In this document: positions 34,531-43,665 of the stretch, in pieces
Numbering within the stretch: position 1 is the stretch's first letter
Layout of the letters: every line of letters starts with the position of its first letter
Origin: Foliimonas ilicis
Lineage (GTDB): Bacteria; Pseudomonadota; Alphaproteobacteria; Rhizobiales; Rhizobiaceae
DNA: 64,000 nucleotides
Direction of reading: 5' to 3'
Assembly: GCF_039939195.1 (NCBI RefSeq)
Contig: NZ_JBDUUH010000018.1
Coordinates: forward strand, 50,657-114,656
Translations under genes and position numbers: made by a program
Notes under the pieces: model-generated
What the model was told of the DNA's origin: nothing
The model's database searches: none
Seen by the model: the letters and a program-made list of their open reading frames with translations, nothing else

Positions 34531-35517
34531 ATGAACATTTTTCTGGTCGGCGAAGCGGGCAATCACCGCACTAAACTCTTGGAGGCGCTCGCGGAGCCTA
34601 TCCAAATTCAAGAATTGCCGCGAGAGGCTTCACACAGCGATCAGTGGGACGGCGCACTAGCGCCTGACGACATTGTCATCTCGCTTCGCCTGAAACGAGC
34701 AACAGGCAAACTTCCCCCGTTCCGACTTCTTCATATCCCAGGTGCCGGAACGGACGGCATCGACCTAAATAGCCTCGATCCGCATGTCACAGTCTGCAAC
34801 GTTTACGAGCACGAGATACCGATTGCCGAGTTTGTCATAGGCCAGATACTGAACTGGGAAATCCGTTTCGAGGAATTGCGGCAGTCGATGTCCGTTGAAA
34901 ATTGGTCTGATGTCTACCGCAGCCGATTCCCTCATGGAGAACTCTTCGGGAAGACGGTGGGCATTATTGGATTCGGCCGTATTGGGCGGGCAATAGCGAG
35001 CCGTGCCAAATCGTTTGGCGTAAAGATTATTGCCCTTGATGTCTTCGATCCAGGTGATGGTCTTGCCGACAATGTCTTGAAACCAGCGCAGCTAGCCGAA
35101 TTCTTGCCGCAGACGGACTATTGCGTTGTGACGTGTCCGCTTAGCGCAGCGACACGCGGTATGATCGCGCGGGCCGAACTCGCACTGATGAAGAAAACGG
35201 CGGTGTTGATAAACGTGTCGCGCGCCGAACTTGTCGAAGAACGCGCATTATTCGAAGCGCTGGAGTCGACGGTGATTGGCGGAGCGGTTCTAGACGTCTG
35301 GTATCGCTATCCGACAGGCGGAGACGACAAGGTGCCGCCTTCTGATTTTGATTTCACAACATTGCCGAACGCTGTGTGCACACCGCACTCATCGGCTTGG
35401 ACCACGGCACTACCCAAACGACGTTATGGGATGATCGCCGAAAATATCAATCGTCTGCGCCGCGGCGAACCCTTGGTCAACGTTGTCCGCGCTGGCGTAG
35501 CGGCACACTTAGCATAA
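34531..35517 (+). CDS. D-isomer-specific 2-hydroxyacid dehydrogenase
   Basis: About 328 residues from an ATG with GGGAGGAG just upstream, preferred to an in-frame start 11 codons earlier. The NAD-binding fold shows VGIIGFGRIGRAIA with Asp at the end of the second strand (IIALDVFD). The catalytic residues fit: Arg in NVSRAELVEE, the following acidic stretch (GGAVLDVWYRYP), and His in CTPHSSAWTTAL. It would interconvert a 2-keto acid and a D-2-hydroxy acid with NAD(P)H. As first gene of the operon it probably acts early on the imported acid. Exact substrate unknown. Confidence 0.88.
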   Translation: MNIFLVGEAGNHRTKLLEALAEPIQIQELPREASHSDQWDGALAPDDIVISLRLKRATGKLPPFRLLHIPGAGTDGIDLNSLDPHVTVCNVYEHEIPIAEFVIGQILNWEIRFEELRQSMSVENWSDVYRSRFPHGELFGKTVGIIGFGRIGRAIASRAKSFGVKIIALDVFDPGDGLADNVLKPAQLAEFLPQTDYCVVTCPLSAATRGMIARAELALMKKTAVLINVSRAELVEERALFEALESTVIGGAVLDVWYRYPTGGDDKVPPSDFDFTTLPNAVCTPHSSAWTTALPKRRYGMIAENINRLRRGEPLVNVVRAGVAAHLA

Positions 35518-35527
35518 AGGCATTGTC

Positions 35528-36715
35528 ATGACTGAACACCCAATTCGCATCACCGGAATCAAAACGCTCGTCGTCAATGCGGAGCTGCGCAACTGGATTT
35601 TCGTCAAAGTCGAAACTGATCAGGACGGGCTGTACGGATGGGGCGAAGCAAGCCTCAACTGGAAGACGCGCGCTGTCACAGGAGCCGTCGAGGATCTGGC
35701 TCCGCTCTTGCTAGGCAAAGACCCGCGCGACATTGAGCAAATCGTGCGTATTCTCAACAAACACTCGTATTACCGCCTTGGAATAATCGGTGCGACTGCC
35801 ATCAGCGGCATTGAGCATGCGTTATGGGACATCTTCGGCAAAAGCGTAAACCTGCCGGTGTGGCGCCTCATCGGCGGCAAGACGCATGATAGCATCCGCG
35901 TCTATACTCATCTCGGCCTCGGCGACATGAAGTCGGTCTATGAGACGTTCGATGCCGGCGCGCTTAAGGAGAAGGCGATCGCCGTCGTCGAGAAGGGATA
36001 TGACGCGCTGAAGGTCGTGTTTATTCCTTATTCCCACTTCAGCGTCGACATTCCGTCCCGCCGTCATGTCGGGAAGCTGATGGAAGCATTGCGCGACGCG
36101 GTTGGGGAAAGCGTTGACATCATGATCGACTTCCACGGCCGGCCGGCCTCGATCGCCGGTGCTTTGCAATATATCGAGGAGCTAGCGCCCTATCGGCCGA
36201 TGTTCTGCGAAGAACCAGTTATCCCGGGCGATACCGAAGCGTTGCGCATGATTACGGAGCGAGCGAACTGCCCGATAGCATCAGGCGAACGTTTGGTTGG
36301 GTACAAGGAGTTTGAGCCGCTCTTCCAGCAGAAGGCGGTTCACATCATTCAGCCAGACCTGAACCACACCGGCGGAATCCTGGAGGGAAAACGGATCGCG
36401 GCCGCAGCTGAACATGCATTCATGGGTGTCGCGCCTCACAATCCGAATGGTCCCCTCGCGGGGGCTGCCGCGCTGCATTTCGACGTCTCCACTCCAAACT
36501 TCGTAATCCAGGAAGAAATGTCGGGCGCTGTGCCATGGTACGACGATGTCGTCTCAACGCCCATGAAGCGGGTGGGTAACGCTTGGCAGATTCCGGATTC
36601 TCCGGGTCTGGGAGTGGAGGTGAATGAAAAGGAGGCGGCCAAGCATCCATTCAAGCCGGAGGTGATGCACACGCTCAGCGCTGTGCTACCCGACGGTACG
36701 GTTGTGGACTGGTAG
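35528..36715 (+). CDS. Mandelate racemase/enolase-superfamily acid-sugar dehydratase (galactonate dehydratase-like)
   Basis: 395 residues. The N-terminal capping domain (LVVNAELRNWIFVKVETDQD) is followed by the barrel. Metal ligands appear in order in IMIDFHGRPA (Asp), MFCEEPVIPG (Glu) and IASGERLVG (Glu). The DFHGR and APHNPNGPLAG (catalytic His) motifs are those of galactonate-dehydratase-type members. These enzymes remove water from aldonic or aldaric acids to give 2-keto-3-deoxy acids. It starts 10 bp after the dehydrogenase. Family placement is firm and the sugar acid cannot be read off. Confidence 0.88.
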   Translation: MTEHPIRITGIKTLVVNAELRNWIFVKVETDQDGLYGWGEASLNWKTRAVTGAVEDLAPLLLGKDPRDIEQIVRILNKHSYYRLGIIGATAISGIEHALWDIFGKSVNLPVWRLIGGKTHDSIRVYTHLGLGDMKSVYETFDAGALKEKAIAVVEKGYDALKVVFIPYSHFSVDIPSRRHVGKLMEALRDAVGESVDIMIDFHGRPASIAGALQYIEELAPYRPMFCEEPVIPGDTEALRMITERANCPIASGERLVGYKEFEPLFQQKAVHIIQPDLNHTGGILEGKRIAAAAEHAFMGVAPHNPNGPLAGAAALHFDVSTPNFVIQEEMSGAVPWYDDVVSTPMKRVGNAWQIPDSPGLGVEVNEKEAAKHPFKPEVMHTLSAVLPDGTVVDW

Positions 36716-36725
36716 GTTGGACCCG

Positions 36726-37820
36726 ATGAGCGCCAACTTCACGAATTCCTCACTCTCGTTTGAATTGCCTGGCGGAGTCTATAATGTCACGCCGCCGCGG
36801 ATTGTCTTCGGCGCCGGAACACGACAGCGCGTTGCAGACGAAGTCGCACGTCTGGGCGGAAAACGTGCAGTTGTTTTGTCGACGCCGGGCCGCCATCGTA
36901 TGGCGCAAGACGTAGCGGACAACTTGGGAGCAGCATGTGTTGGATTGCTGCCCCAGGCCGTGTCGCAAGTCCCGATCGAGTTGGCGCGTCAGGGGCGCGT
37001 CAAGGTACGGGAACTGGAAGGCGACTGCCTAGTCTCCGTCGGCGGAGGGGCTTCAATCGGGCTTGGCAAAGGCATTTCGCTGGAGCTCGGCATCCCCATC
37101 GTCGCGATCCCGACCACCTATTCCGGCTCGGAGATGACCGGCTTCTGCGGCATCACGATCGACGGAGTGAAGCGAATGCACTCCAGCCTCAACATGCTGG
37201 CGTCAACGGTCATCTATGATCCCGAGCTTTCGATGGGACTGCCGCTCGGCGTGAGTGCTGCAAGTGCCTTCAACGCGCTAGCTCATTGTGTCGACGCAAT
37301 CTACGTGGCGACGGCAAGCCCTGTTACACAAGGGGCAGCAGCGGAGGGCGCTGGTGCAGTTGTAGAAGGTTTGCGGCGGGTGATCGCATCGCCTAGAGAT
37401 CTTGGTGCTAGGTCTCAACTGCTTTATGGAGCTTATCTATCCGGCGCGGCACTGACGGGCGGCTTCGCCCTTCAGCATGGAGTTGCCCACACGCTCGGCG
37501 GATCATTCGGCATCGAGCACGGCACGGCTCATGCCTTGGTGCTTCCGTATGTCGCCGCCTTCAATGCGGTGCATGCCCCAAAGCTGGGGCGGATCGCTGA
37601 AGTTCTCAAGACCGACAATATCGGAGCGACCTTCTTCGATTTGCTCAACGAAAGCGGCTTGCCGACCAGCCTCAAGGCGATCGGCTTTGATCGAAGAGCT
37701 CTGGACGACGCCGCACGTATAACGGCTGAAACGGATAATGGGCTCAACCCGGTGCCGGTAACCAAGGAGGTCGCTCGCGCGATTCTCGAGAACGCCTACG
37801 AGGGGCATCGTCCAAGTTAA
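36726..37820 (+). CDS. Iron-containing alcohol dehydrogenase, maleylacetate-reductase type
   Basis: 364 residues. The N-terminal nucleotide domain has VSVGGGASIGLGKGISLELG and IPTTYSGSEMTGFCGIT. The C-terminal helical domain carries the metal-binding His residues in FNALAHCVDAIY, GVAHTLGGSFGIEHGTAHAL and VLPYVAAFN. The pattern is closer to maleylacetate reductases than to classical ethanol dehydrogenases. It may reduce a keto or unsaturated acid made by the preceding enzymes. It begins 10 bp after the dehydratase, and its ribosome site is weak, suggesting coupling. Confidence 0.85.
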   Translation: MSANFTNSSLSFELPGGVYNVTPPRIVFGAGTRQRVADEVARLGGKRAVVLSTPGRHRMAQDVADNLGAACVGLLPQAVSQVPIELARQGRVKVRELEGDCLVSVGGGASIGLGKGISLELGIPIVAIPTTYSGSEMTGFCGITIDGVKRMHSSLNMLASTVIYDPELSMGLPLGVSAASAFNALAHCVDAIYVATASPVTQGAAAEGAGAVVEGLRRVIASPRDLGARSQLLYGAYLSGAALTGGFALQHGVAHTLGGSFGIEHGTAHALVLPYVAAFNAVHAPKLGRIAEVLKTDNIGATFFDLLNESGLPTSLKAIGFDRRALDDAARITAETDNGLNPVPVTKEVARAILENAYEGHRPS

Positions 37821-37848
37821 CCAGCAACAAGAAACAGGGAGGTTTATC

Positions 37849-38910
37849 ATGTCACGCAAATACATCGCCGGCGTCCTAAGTATCCTAATAACGGGAGCAA
37901 CCGGCGTCGCAATGGCCCAAGAGCTTCCGGAGACGACGCTGCGCGTCATGGGTAATTTTAGCTCGGGCGTACAGACGCAGAAGGTAGAAAAGCCCTTCTG
38001 GACGCAAGACATCCCCACGCGCTCGAATGGTAAGATCACCGTAGAGTACAACAACTATGACGTGATGGGGATCAAGGAGCAGCAACTTTTGCGCCTTTCG
38101 GAAACCGGCATTGCTGACTTCGTCTCAACTGACATTGCGAAACTGGCAGGTGACGATCCTGTCTTCGAAGGTTGCGACCTGACAGGGATATCGCCTGACA
38201 TTGCGACGGTCCGTAAAGCGTGCGACGCTTGGCTCCCTGTCGTCGGCAAAGTCATGGAAGCGAAGTTTAACACGAAGCTGCTGGGGCTTTCTCCAAATCC
38301 AGGACTGGTGTTCTGGTGCCGTGACACCATCTCGGGTCTCGATGGGCTTTCCGGCAGGAAAGTCCGTGTCAACAGCCGGACGATGGGTGACATGATCACA
38401 GCGTTGGGGGGAACTCCCGTCACAACGCCGTTTGCGGAAGTCGTTCCAAGTCTGCAGCGTGGTGTGTTCGATTGTGCGATCACCGGCGGACTTAGCGGGA
38501 ACACCTCAGGTTGGGCTGAAGTAACCAAGTATATGTTTCCCCTACCTGTGACTTGGGGAATTTCCTTCCAATCCGCTAACCTGAACTCTTGGCAAAATCT
38601 CGCACCAGAAATGCGTACCTTCCTGGAAGAACAGTTTAAAGATCTCGACGCACGTCTCTGGGCGATTGGCGAGCAGGCGCACAATGAAGGCGTGAACTGC
38701 AACACTGGTCAAGATCCTTGCACGCTGGGCAAGAAGGCGTCGATGACTCTCGTGCCGGTCTCCGATGCGGATAAAGAAAAGCTAAAAACCATCGCCAAGG
38801 ATAATGTCGTCCTGGAGTGGGCGAAGCGTTGCGGCAAGGAGTGCGCTGCGCAATGGAATGACACTGTTGGTCAAGCCGTAGGCATCCAGATACCTCTTGA
38901 CGAACTCTGA
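37849..38910 (+). CDS. TRAP transporter substrate-binding protein (DctP family)
   Basis: 353 residues with a signal peptide (SRKYIAGVLSILITGATGVA, MAQ) and GGGAGG before the start. The DctP fold shows VFWCRDTISGLDGLSGRKVR, in which the conserved Arg (GRKVRVN) clamps the carboxylate of the ligand, and VPSLQRGVFDCAITGG. Several Cys pairs (GVNCNTGQDPC, KRCGKEC) may form disulfides. It captures an organic acid in the periplasm and passes it to the two permease subunits downstream. Confidence 0.9.
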   Translation: MSRKYIAGVLSILITGATGVAMAQELPETTLRVMGNFSSGVQTQKVEKPFWTQDIPTRSNGKITVEYNNYDVMGIKEQQLLRLSETGIADFVSTDIAKLAGDDPVFEGCDLTGISPDIATVRKACDAWLPVVGKVMEAKFNTKLLGLSPNPGLVFWCRDTISGLDGLSGRKVRVNSRTMGDMITALGGTPVTTPFAEVVPSLQRGVFDCAITGGLSGNTSGWAEVTKYMFPLPVTWGISFQSANLNSWQNLAPEMRTFLEEQFKDLDARLWAIGEQAHNEGVNCNTGQDPCTLGKKASMTLVPVSDADKEKLKTIAKDNVVLEWAKRCGKECAAQWNDTVGQAVGIQIPLDEL

Positions 38911-38922
38911 TCGGTGACAAGC

Positions 38923-39540
38923 ATGACCACACAAGGTTATTCTGCGAGGCCACTCGCGCTGCTGGCTACCGTCGCCACTCTGGCGACAAGAATCTGCGGA
39001 CTGGTCGTCTTCTTGATGGCGTTCCTGATCGCGGTCGATGTCGTGGTTCGAAAACTGTTCAACTCCACGCTTTTCAGTGGAGGCGTCGGCGAAATATCCG
39101 GCTACGTGCTCGGGATAATCTCGGCTTGGGGTGCCGCTTCGGCGCTACTCGCTCGATCACATGTCAGGATTGACACCGTCCAGATCATGTTGCCCAGAAG
39201 TGTCGGCCGTCTTGCCGACATCGTGGCTATCGCGATGTTTACGCTGGCAAGCGGCACACTGGCTTACGTCGCCTACTTCACCTTCAAACGTACGTTCATA
39301 CTGAACTCTCATTCAATGACGCCGCTAGCGGTGCCCATTGCTATTCCTCAAGGCCTCTGGTTTGCAGGGCTTTGTTTTCTCACGGCGGTTTCGCTCGCGC
39401 TCTCGATGGCCGGCATTGTTGCAATTCTCAAGGGTGACCACCGAACCGCGCATGCCCTGATCGGACCACGTTCGATCGAGGAAGAGGTCGAGGAACAGCA
39501 GGCAATCGTTGGAGCCGTTTCTGAGGTAACAAAACCATGA
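38923..39540 (+). CDS. TRAP transporter small permease (DctQ family)
   Basis: About 205 residues with four membrane helices (LVVFLMAFLIAVDVVVRKLF, YVLGIISAWGAASALL, LADIVAIAMFTLASGTLAYV, QGLWFAGLCFLTAVSLALS) and the family's HVRIDTV motif between helices 2 and 3. A GTG three codons earlier is an alternative start. The stop overlaps the large permease start by 4 nt. It assembles with DctM in the inner membrane. Confidence 0.88.
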   Translation: MTTQGYSARPLALLATVATLATRICGLVVFLMAFLIAVDVVVRKLFNSTLFSGGVGEISGYVLGIISAWGAASALLARSHVRIDTVQIMLPRSVGRLADIVAIAMFTLASGTLAYVAYFTFKRTFILNSHSMTPLAVPIAIPQGLWFAGLCFLTAVSLALSMAGIVAILKGDHRTAHALIGPRSIEEEVEEQQAIVGAVSEVTKP

Positions 39541-40826
39541 TCGGTACTTCAATCGGCCTTCTCTTGGGGTTTTTGGCTGCTGGCATCCCTGTCGCCGCAG
39601 CTCTCATACTCCTGGGCATAGTCCTAGGAGCTATATTCTCTCCATTACCGCTGACATCGGTATTCGGCGAGCTTGCATGGAGCTCATCCAGCGAGTTTAC
39701 GCTTTTCGCCATTCCGCTCTACATCCTCCTCGGTGAATTTTTGCTGCGTAGCGGTATCAGCGAGAAAATGTATCACGCGATCTCTCAGTGGATGTCGCGG
39801 CTGCCGGGCGGATTGATGCACGCCAATCTCGGTTTTTCGACGGTTTTCGCAGCGATGAGCGGCTCAAGCGTGGCCTGCGCCGCGACCTTAGGAAAGGTCG
39901 CCAACCCTCTCATCCCACGCTATAAATATAATGAGCGGCTTTTTCTCGGCACGATCGCCGCGGGCGGCACGCTGGGTATTTTGATCCCTCCATCGATCCC
40001 GCTGATTCTCTATGGCGTATTGACCGAGACCTCGATCCCCCAGCTTTATCTCGCCGGTATTATACCGGGTCTTCTCTTGGCGGGCTCTTTCGTCCTGACA
40101 GTTTTGGTGGCGTGTTATTTTCGTCCGGAGTGGGGTGGGACGCCGGTGAAAACAGACTGGGCGACGCGCTTTCGCGTGCTGCCGGATCTGATTCCGCCCC
40201 TGCTGATCGTTATCGCGGTAATCGGGGCGATCTACGCGGGCTGGGCAACGCCTACGGAATCAGCAGCCCTGGGCGTGGTCATGGCGGTGACACTCGCCGC
40301 TTTCCAGAGGCGGCTCAGCTTTCGTCTGATCGTCGAAGCCGCCGAGTCGACCGTCGTCGTCACTGCGATGCTCATTCTTATAGTCGTGGCGGCATTCCTC
40401 CTGAACTTCGTTCTGACCGCTATCGGCTTGTCGCGGCTTGTCACTGATCTGTTTGGCGCTTCCGGGCTCTCGCCGACAGGTCTGATCCTCACGGCTATCG
40501 TCTTTTACCTGATCCTCGGCATGTTTATGGAATCGCTTTCGATGCTGATCGCGACAGTCCCGCTGATCGTCCCTGCACTTAAGGCAGCCGATATCAACAC
40601 GGTGTGGTTCGGCGTCCTTATGATGCTTCTTATGGAGGTGGCACTTCTCACTCCTCCTGTCGGCATGAACCTTTTTGTAGTTCAAGGAACCCGAAGTTCC
40701 GGCAATGTGAAGGACGTTATCTTTGGCGCACTCCCGTTTGTTTTGACGATGTTGCTCTTCATAGCGCTGATGGTCGTTTTCCCGGACTTGGCGCTCTGGT
40801 TGCCGCGCGTCCTTGGTGGAAACTGA
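39537..40826 (+). CDS. TRAP transporter large permease (DctM family)
   Basis: 429 residues, the usual size, with about 12 membrane helices. Typical blocks are FAIPLYILLGEFLLRSGIS, STVFAAMSGSSVACAATLGK, GTIAAGGTLGILIPPSIPLI and LLTPPVGMNLFVVQGT near the end. It moves the acid across the inner membrane with sodium. Coupled to the small permease by ATGA. With the binding protein the transporter is complete. Confidence 0.93.
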   Translation: MIGTSIGLLLGFLAAGIPVAAALILLGIVLGAIFSPLPLTSVFGELAWSSSSEFTLFAIPLYILLGEFLLRSGISEKMYHAISQWMSRLPGGLMHANLGFSTVFAAMSGSSVACAATLGKVANPLIPRYKYNERLFLGTIAAGGTLGILIPPSIPLILYGVLTETSIPQLYLAGIIPGLLLAGSFVLTVLVACYFRPEWGGTPVKTDWATRFRVLPDLIPPLLIVIAVIGAIYAGWATPTESAALGVVMAVTLAAFQRRLSFRLIVEAAESTVVVTAMLILIVVAAFLLNFVLTAIGLSRLVTDLFGASGLSPTGLILTAIVFYLILGMFMESLSMLIATVPLIVPALKAADINTVWFGVLMMLLMEVALLTPPVGMNLFVVQGTRSSGNVKDVIFGALPFVLTMLLFIALMVVFPDLALWLPRVLGGN

Positions 40827-40847
40827 TATTTAAGAGTGAGTCTTTCG

Positions 40848-41435
40848 ATGACCTACACAATCGATGATACGCCGAACCTATGGCGCAGCTCCGTAGAGAA
40901 CTGGCTCTTTGGTCTCGACCACCTGTCGGCACCGACCCGGGAGAAGGTCGTCACCGCTTGGCAGAGTACATGGAGCTCGAGTTCGTTCAAGTCGATCAAA
41001 GAAGCGCCGTGGGACGCGGTCGATTTCGATTACACACTCGCCGACCACGTTAATGAGGTAACCCGCGCCGGACTGAACTTGGCCGCGCATATCGAAAGGG
41101 AATGGGAGGTGTCTCTCGATCCGGAGATCCTCGTTCCGATATTGATCCTGCACGACGTCGACAAGCCACTGATGTTCGAGCGCAAGGAAGGCCGTGTGGA
41201 GCGTACCGCACTTTATCACGAGATTCCGCATGGCGTCGTTGGCGGAATGCTGCTCAAGGAATTGGGCTTTCCGCATCACGTGGTAGCTACCGTGACCACG
41301 CATTCGCCACGCATGCCGTTCCCCGGCAGGAGCTGGGAGGCCTATGTCCTGCACTACGCTGACTATCTCACCTGCGACCATGCCATGATGCGCGCCGGTG
41401 AGAAGCCCTTTTACTTTTTCCACGACGTCGAATAG
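40848..41435 (+). CDS. HD-domain phosphohydrolase-like protein
   Basis: About 195 residues. The HD signature is VPILILHDVDKPLMF, with further His in ALYHEIPHGVVGGMLLKEL, HHVVATVTTHSP and the Asp in HYADYLTCDH. HD proteins hydrolyse phosphate esters or act on small molecules with a bound metal. It is the last gene of the TRAP operon, 21 bp after the permease, and an odd member of a sugar-acid pathway. It may remove a toxic or modified intermediate or act on a nucleotide signal, which is speculation. Confidence 0.75.
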   Translation: MTYTIDDTPNLWRSSVENWLFGLDHLSAPTREKVVTAWQSTWSSSSFKSIKEAPWDAVDFDYTLADHVNEVTRAGLNLAAHIEREWEVSLDPEILVPILILHDVDKPLMFERKEGRVERTALYHEIPHGVVGGMLLKELGFPHHVVATVTTHSPRMPFPGRSWEAYVLHYADYLTCDHAMMRAGEKPFYFFHDVE

Positions 41436-41759
41436 CCTGGCCCAAGCACAACGGCACGTCGAGTGCTTTCCTCGTCGGGTACTAGACTATCCCGCGCGTC
41501 TTAGCTCGGCGCCGGATTTCCGACTGTGGTCGTCCGCGCGACGAAGCTTCGAAGCAGCACCGCTTACGCGGTCGAAGAGGGCCTCCAAGTTTGAAAACGA
41601 TTGTTGGAAAATACTGGAGGTCACGCCTGCAGTCGGTCAATTTGGAACCACCAGTTTGCGAAATCTATCAGCGGGATACTGAATCGCTTTTTTAAGCGGC
41701 GATGGGCGTTGGTGCACGGATCATTCAACGGTCGAACTGTCAGCAGTTGACACCGTAAT
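41436..41759. other. Gap with no supported gene
   Basis: About 320 bp between the catabolic operon and an IS91 remnant. No terminator hairpin with a clear U-tract was seen. Confidence 0.45.
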
Positions 41760-42110
41760 CACTGTGATCTCCTTCGCCGGCGGGGTAGCCGAGACGCTGC
41801 GCACGATCGCCGCCGATCCCAGACATCTCGGCGTCCAGATCGGCCTCGTCGCGGTGCTTCACGGCTGGGAGCAGAACCTGCACTATCACTCCACATCCAT
41901 TGTATCGTGCCGGGTGGTGGCCTCTCGCCGGATGGCAGCCGCTGGATCTCAGGCCGGGATTCTTCCTGCCGGCCCGCGTTCGCTCACGTCTGTTCCGCCG
42001 GCTCTTTTGGAGGAACTGCGGACGACTTTCGAGGCGGGCCAGCTGGGCTTCTTCGGTGATCTCGCCCACTTGGCCACTGGCATCAAGTTGCGGTCGTGAT
42101 GATCGGAATG
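41760..42110 (+). pseudogene. IS91-family transposase fragment
   Basis: AETLRTIAADPRHLGVQIGL and VAVLHGWEQNLHYH match the HUH-type (Y2) IS91 transposases just before the metal-binding His block. After that the frame shifts repeatedly (PGGGLSPDGSRW, then FFLPARVRSRLFRRLF in other frames, then LGFFGDLAHLATG). No intact gene remains. Confidence 0.65.
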
Positions 42111-42266
42111 CGAACCTGCTTGGTCCGCCACACCCCGAATATGCCGCCGTCTGTGCCGGAGCTGACGGGATCATTGCGGCCTTACTGGACATTCCTTCCA
42201 CCCGCAGATAGAGTTTTGCGTTGCACCTGACGTCCTAGGTACCGCACACAGCGAGAAAGCATTAGC

Positions 42267-42569
42267 ATGGACGAAAAATACGCCGATGCTCGAGAAAATT
42301 TGTTCGCGGCGATGCGATCTCTTGCTGCATCCGCCGACAGTATTCAGAACCGGCTGATCGACGCGAATTCGAGCATTCTCGCGGTCACAATCGATGAGTT
42401 TGAGGGCGATGGCGAGTTGAAGATCAAGTTCGCGCGGATACTGGATCTATACGGTGTCGATCTGGACGACACGCAAGCCGTTGCCACAGAGACAGCCGCG
42501 TATATGTCGGATTTCGACGCGATTAAGCTCGCCGACCTGATTTGTGATCTCTTCTATGAACTTAGATAG
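42267..42569 (+). CDS. Small acidic hypothetical protein
   Basis: 100 residues, strongly acidic (pattern ENLFAAMRSLAASADS, TIDEFEGDGELKIKFARIL, YGVDLDDTQAVATETAAYM). Mostly helical, no signal peptide. GCGAGAAAG precedes the ATG. No family recognised. Codon use looks coding, and the gene stands alone. Confidence 0.55.
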   Translation: MDEKYADARENLFAAMRSLAASADSIQNRLIDANSSILAVTIDEFEGDGELKIKFARILDLYGVDLDDTQAVATETAAYMSDFDAIKLADLICDLFYELR

Positions 42570-42689
42570 TATCCTGCCTCGCACATTCTCCAGCTTGATG
42601 GTTGGATTTGGCTTTTCTGTCGCCGTGATGAGAGCCAGTTCACTCGGGTGGAGCCTGCAAAGCCGTCCATGCTTGATGTCAGCGAATCC

Positions 42690-42785
42690 TTTGACGGGGA
42701 GGCGTTTACGCAGATTTCTCTCGGCTCCAGCACCGACGTGGACGGTGCCGTGGTCAAGGCGCTGCGACTGGCCAAGATGACGGCA
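42690..42785 (+). pseudogene. Possible aldehyde dehydrogenase N-terminal scrap
   Basis: FDGEAFTQISLGSSTDVDGA and VVKALRLAK resemble the start of aldehyde dehydrogenases. Only about 30 codons, with no flanking homology. Weak call. Confidence 0.35.
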
Positions 42786-42879
42786 TGGAGGCTGCAATTT
42801 GATGCTGTCGAGTTTTATGGACCGTTACAATGCGCGATTTTTTGTCGTTCCTGCCCGACCCGATGATTTGCGCCGGCCG

Positions 42880-43180
42880 ACAGGCTGTTTGATCACGGGA
42901 AGACGTCGATCAGTGGAGCGCGCGGGAATGTCTCATCGTAGATGCGGTTAGCCTCTTCAGTGTACATTTGACGTATGCTGTAGCGTAAGCAATCTCGACT
43001 CGCCTCCGCGAGCGATTTGCCCATCTCGCGGGTCAAGATGGCAGCGAGATCGGTGGTGTGGTCGACAATCAGTTGCTACCATTTCCACAGGATGTCGGAG
43101 CGTTCGCGCGCCATGAGATCTGCCCAATCTGTTTGTGCTGCATGAGCCTTATCAATAGCCCGAGAAGCTTTCTGGACCAT
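42880..43180 (-). pseudogene. Aldehyde dehydrogenase N-terminal fragment with stop codon
   Basis: MVQKASRAIDKAHAAQTDWA, DLMARERSDILWKW, a TAG, then LIVDHTTDLAAILTREMGKS and LAEASRD, as in NAD-dependent succinate-semialdehyde dehydrogenases. It ends after about 95 residues. It lies downstream of the C-terminal fragment of the same kind of enzyme, so the order is inverted relative to a normal gene. Confidence 0.6.
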
Positions 43181-43191
43181 TCGATAGTGCG

Positions 43192-43665
43192 TCACACATT
43201 AAGGCAAAGATATTTTACCTCGACATAATCCTCGATGCCGTATTTTGACCCTTCGCGGCCTTGGCCGGACTTTTTGATGCCGCCAAATGGGGAGACTTCA
43301 GTGGAGATCAGGCCGGTATTGATACAGACCATGCCGTATTCTAGCGCTTCTGCCACACGGAAGATCTTCGACCTGTCCTCGGAGTAGAAGTAGGACGCCA
43401 GGCCGAATTCGGGGTTGTTGGCCATTTCGATGACGTCTTCTTCTGTCTCGAACCTGAAGAGCGGCGCCACCGGACCGAAGGTCTCCTCGCGCGCGACCTT
43501 CATCTCCGTGGTCACTCCGGTCAGGATGGTCGTCTGGAAGAACAGACCGCCCTTGGCGTCAGGCTTGCCGCCAATCGCAACCTCGGCGCCCTTTTTGAGC
43601 GCATCAGCAATATGCTCGGCGACCTTCGCCACGGCCTCCTCCGTGATCAGCGGTCCGCGTTGAAT
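43192..43665 (-). pseudogene. Succinate-semialdehyde dehydrogenase-type aldehyde dehydrogenase, C-terminal fragment
   Basis: Reads ARIIQRGPLITEEAVAKVAE, KGAEVAIGGKPDAKGGLFFQ, REETFGPVAPLFRFETEEDV and CINTGLISTEVSPFGGIKKS, the last 150 residues of a GabD-like enzyme, and keeps the true stop. The NAD-binding and catalytic Cys regions are missing. Confidence 0.75.
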
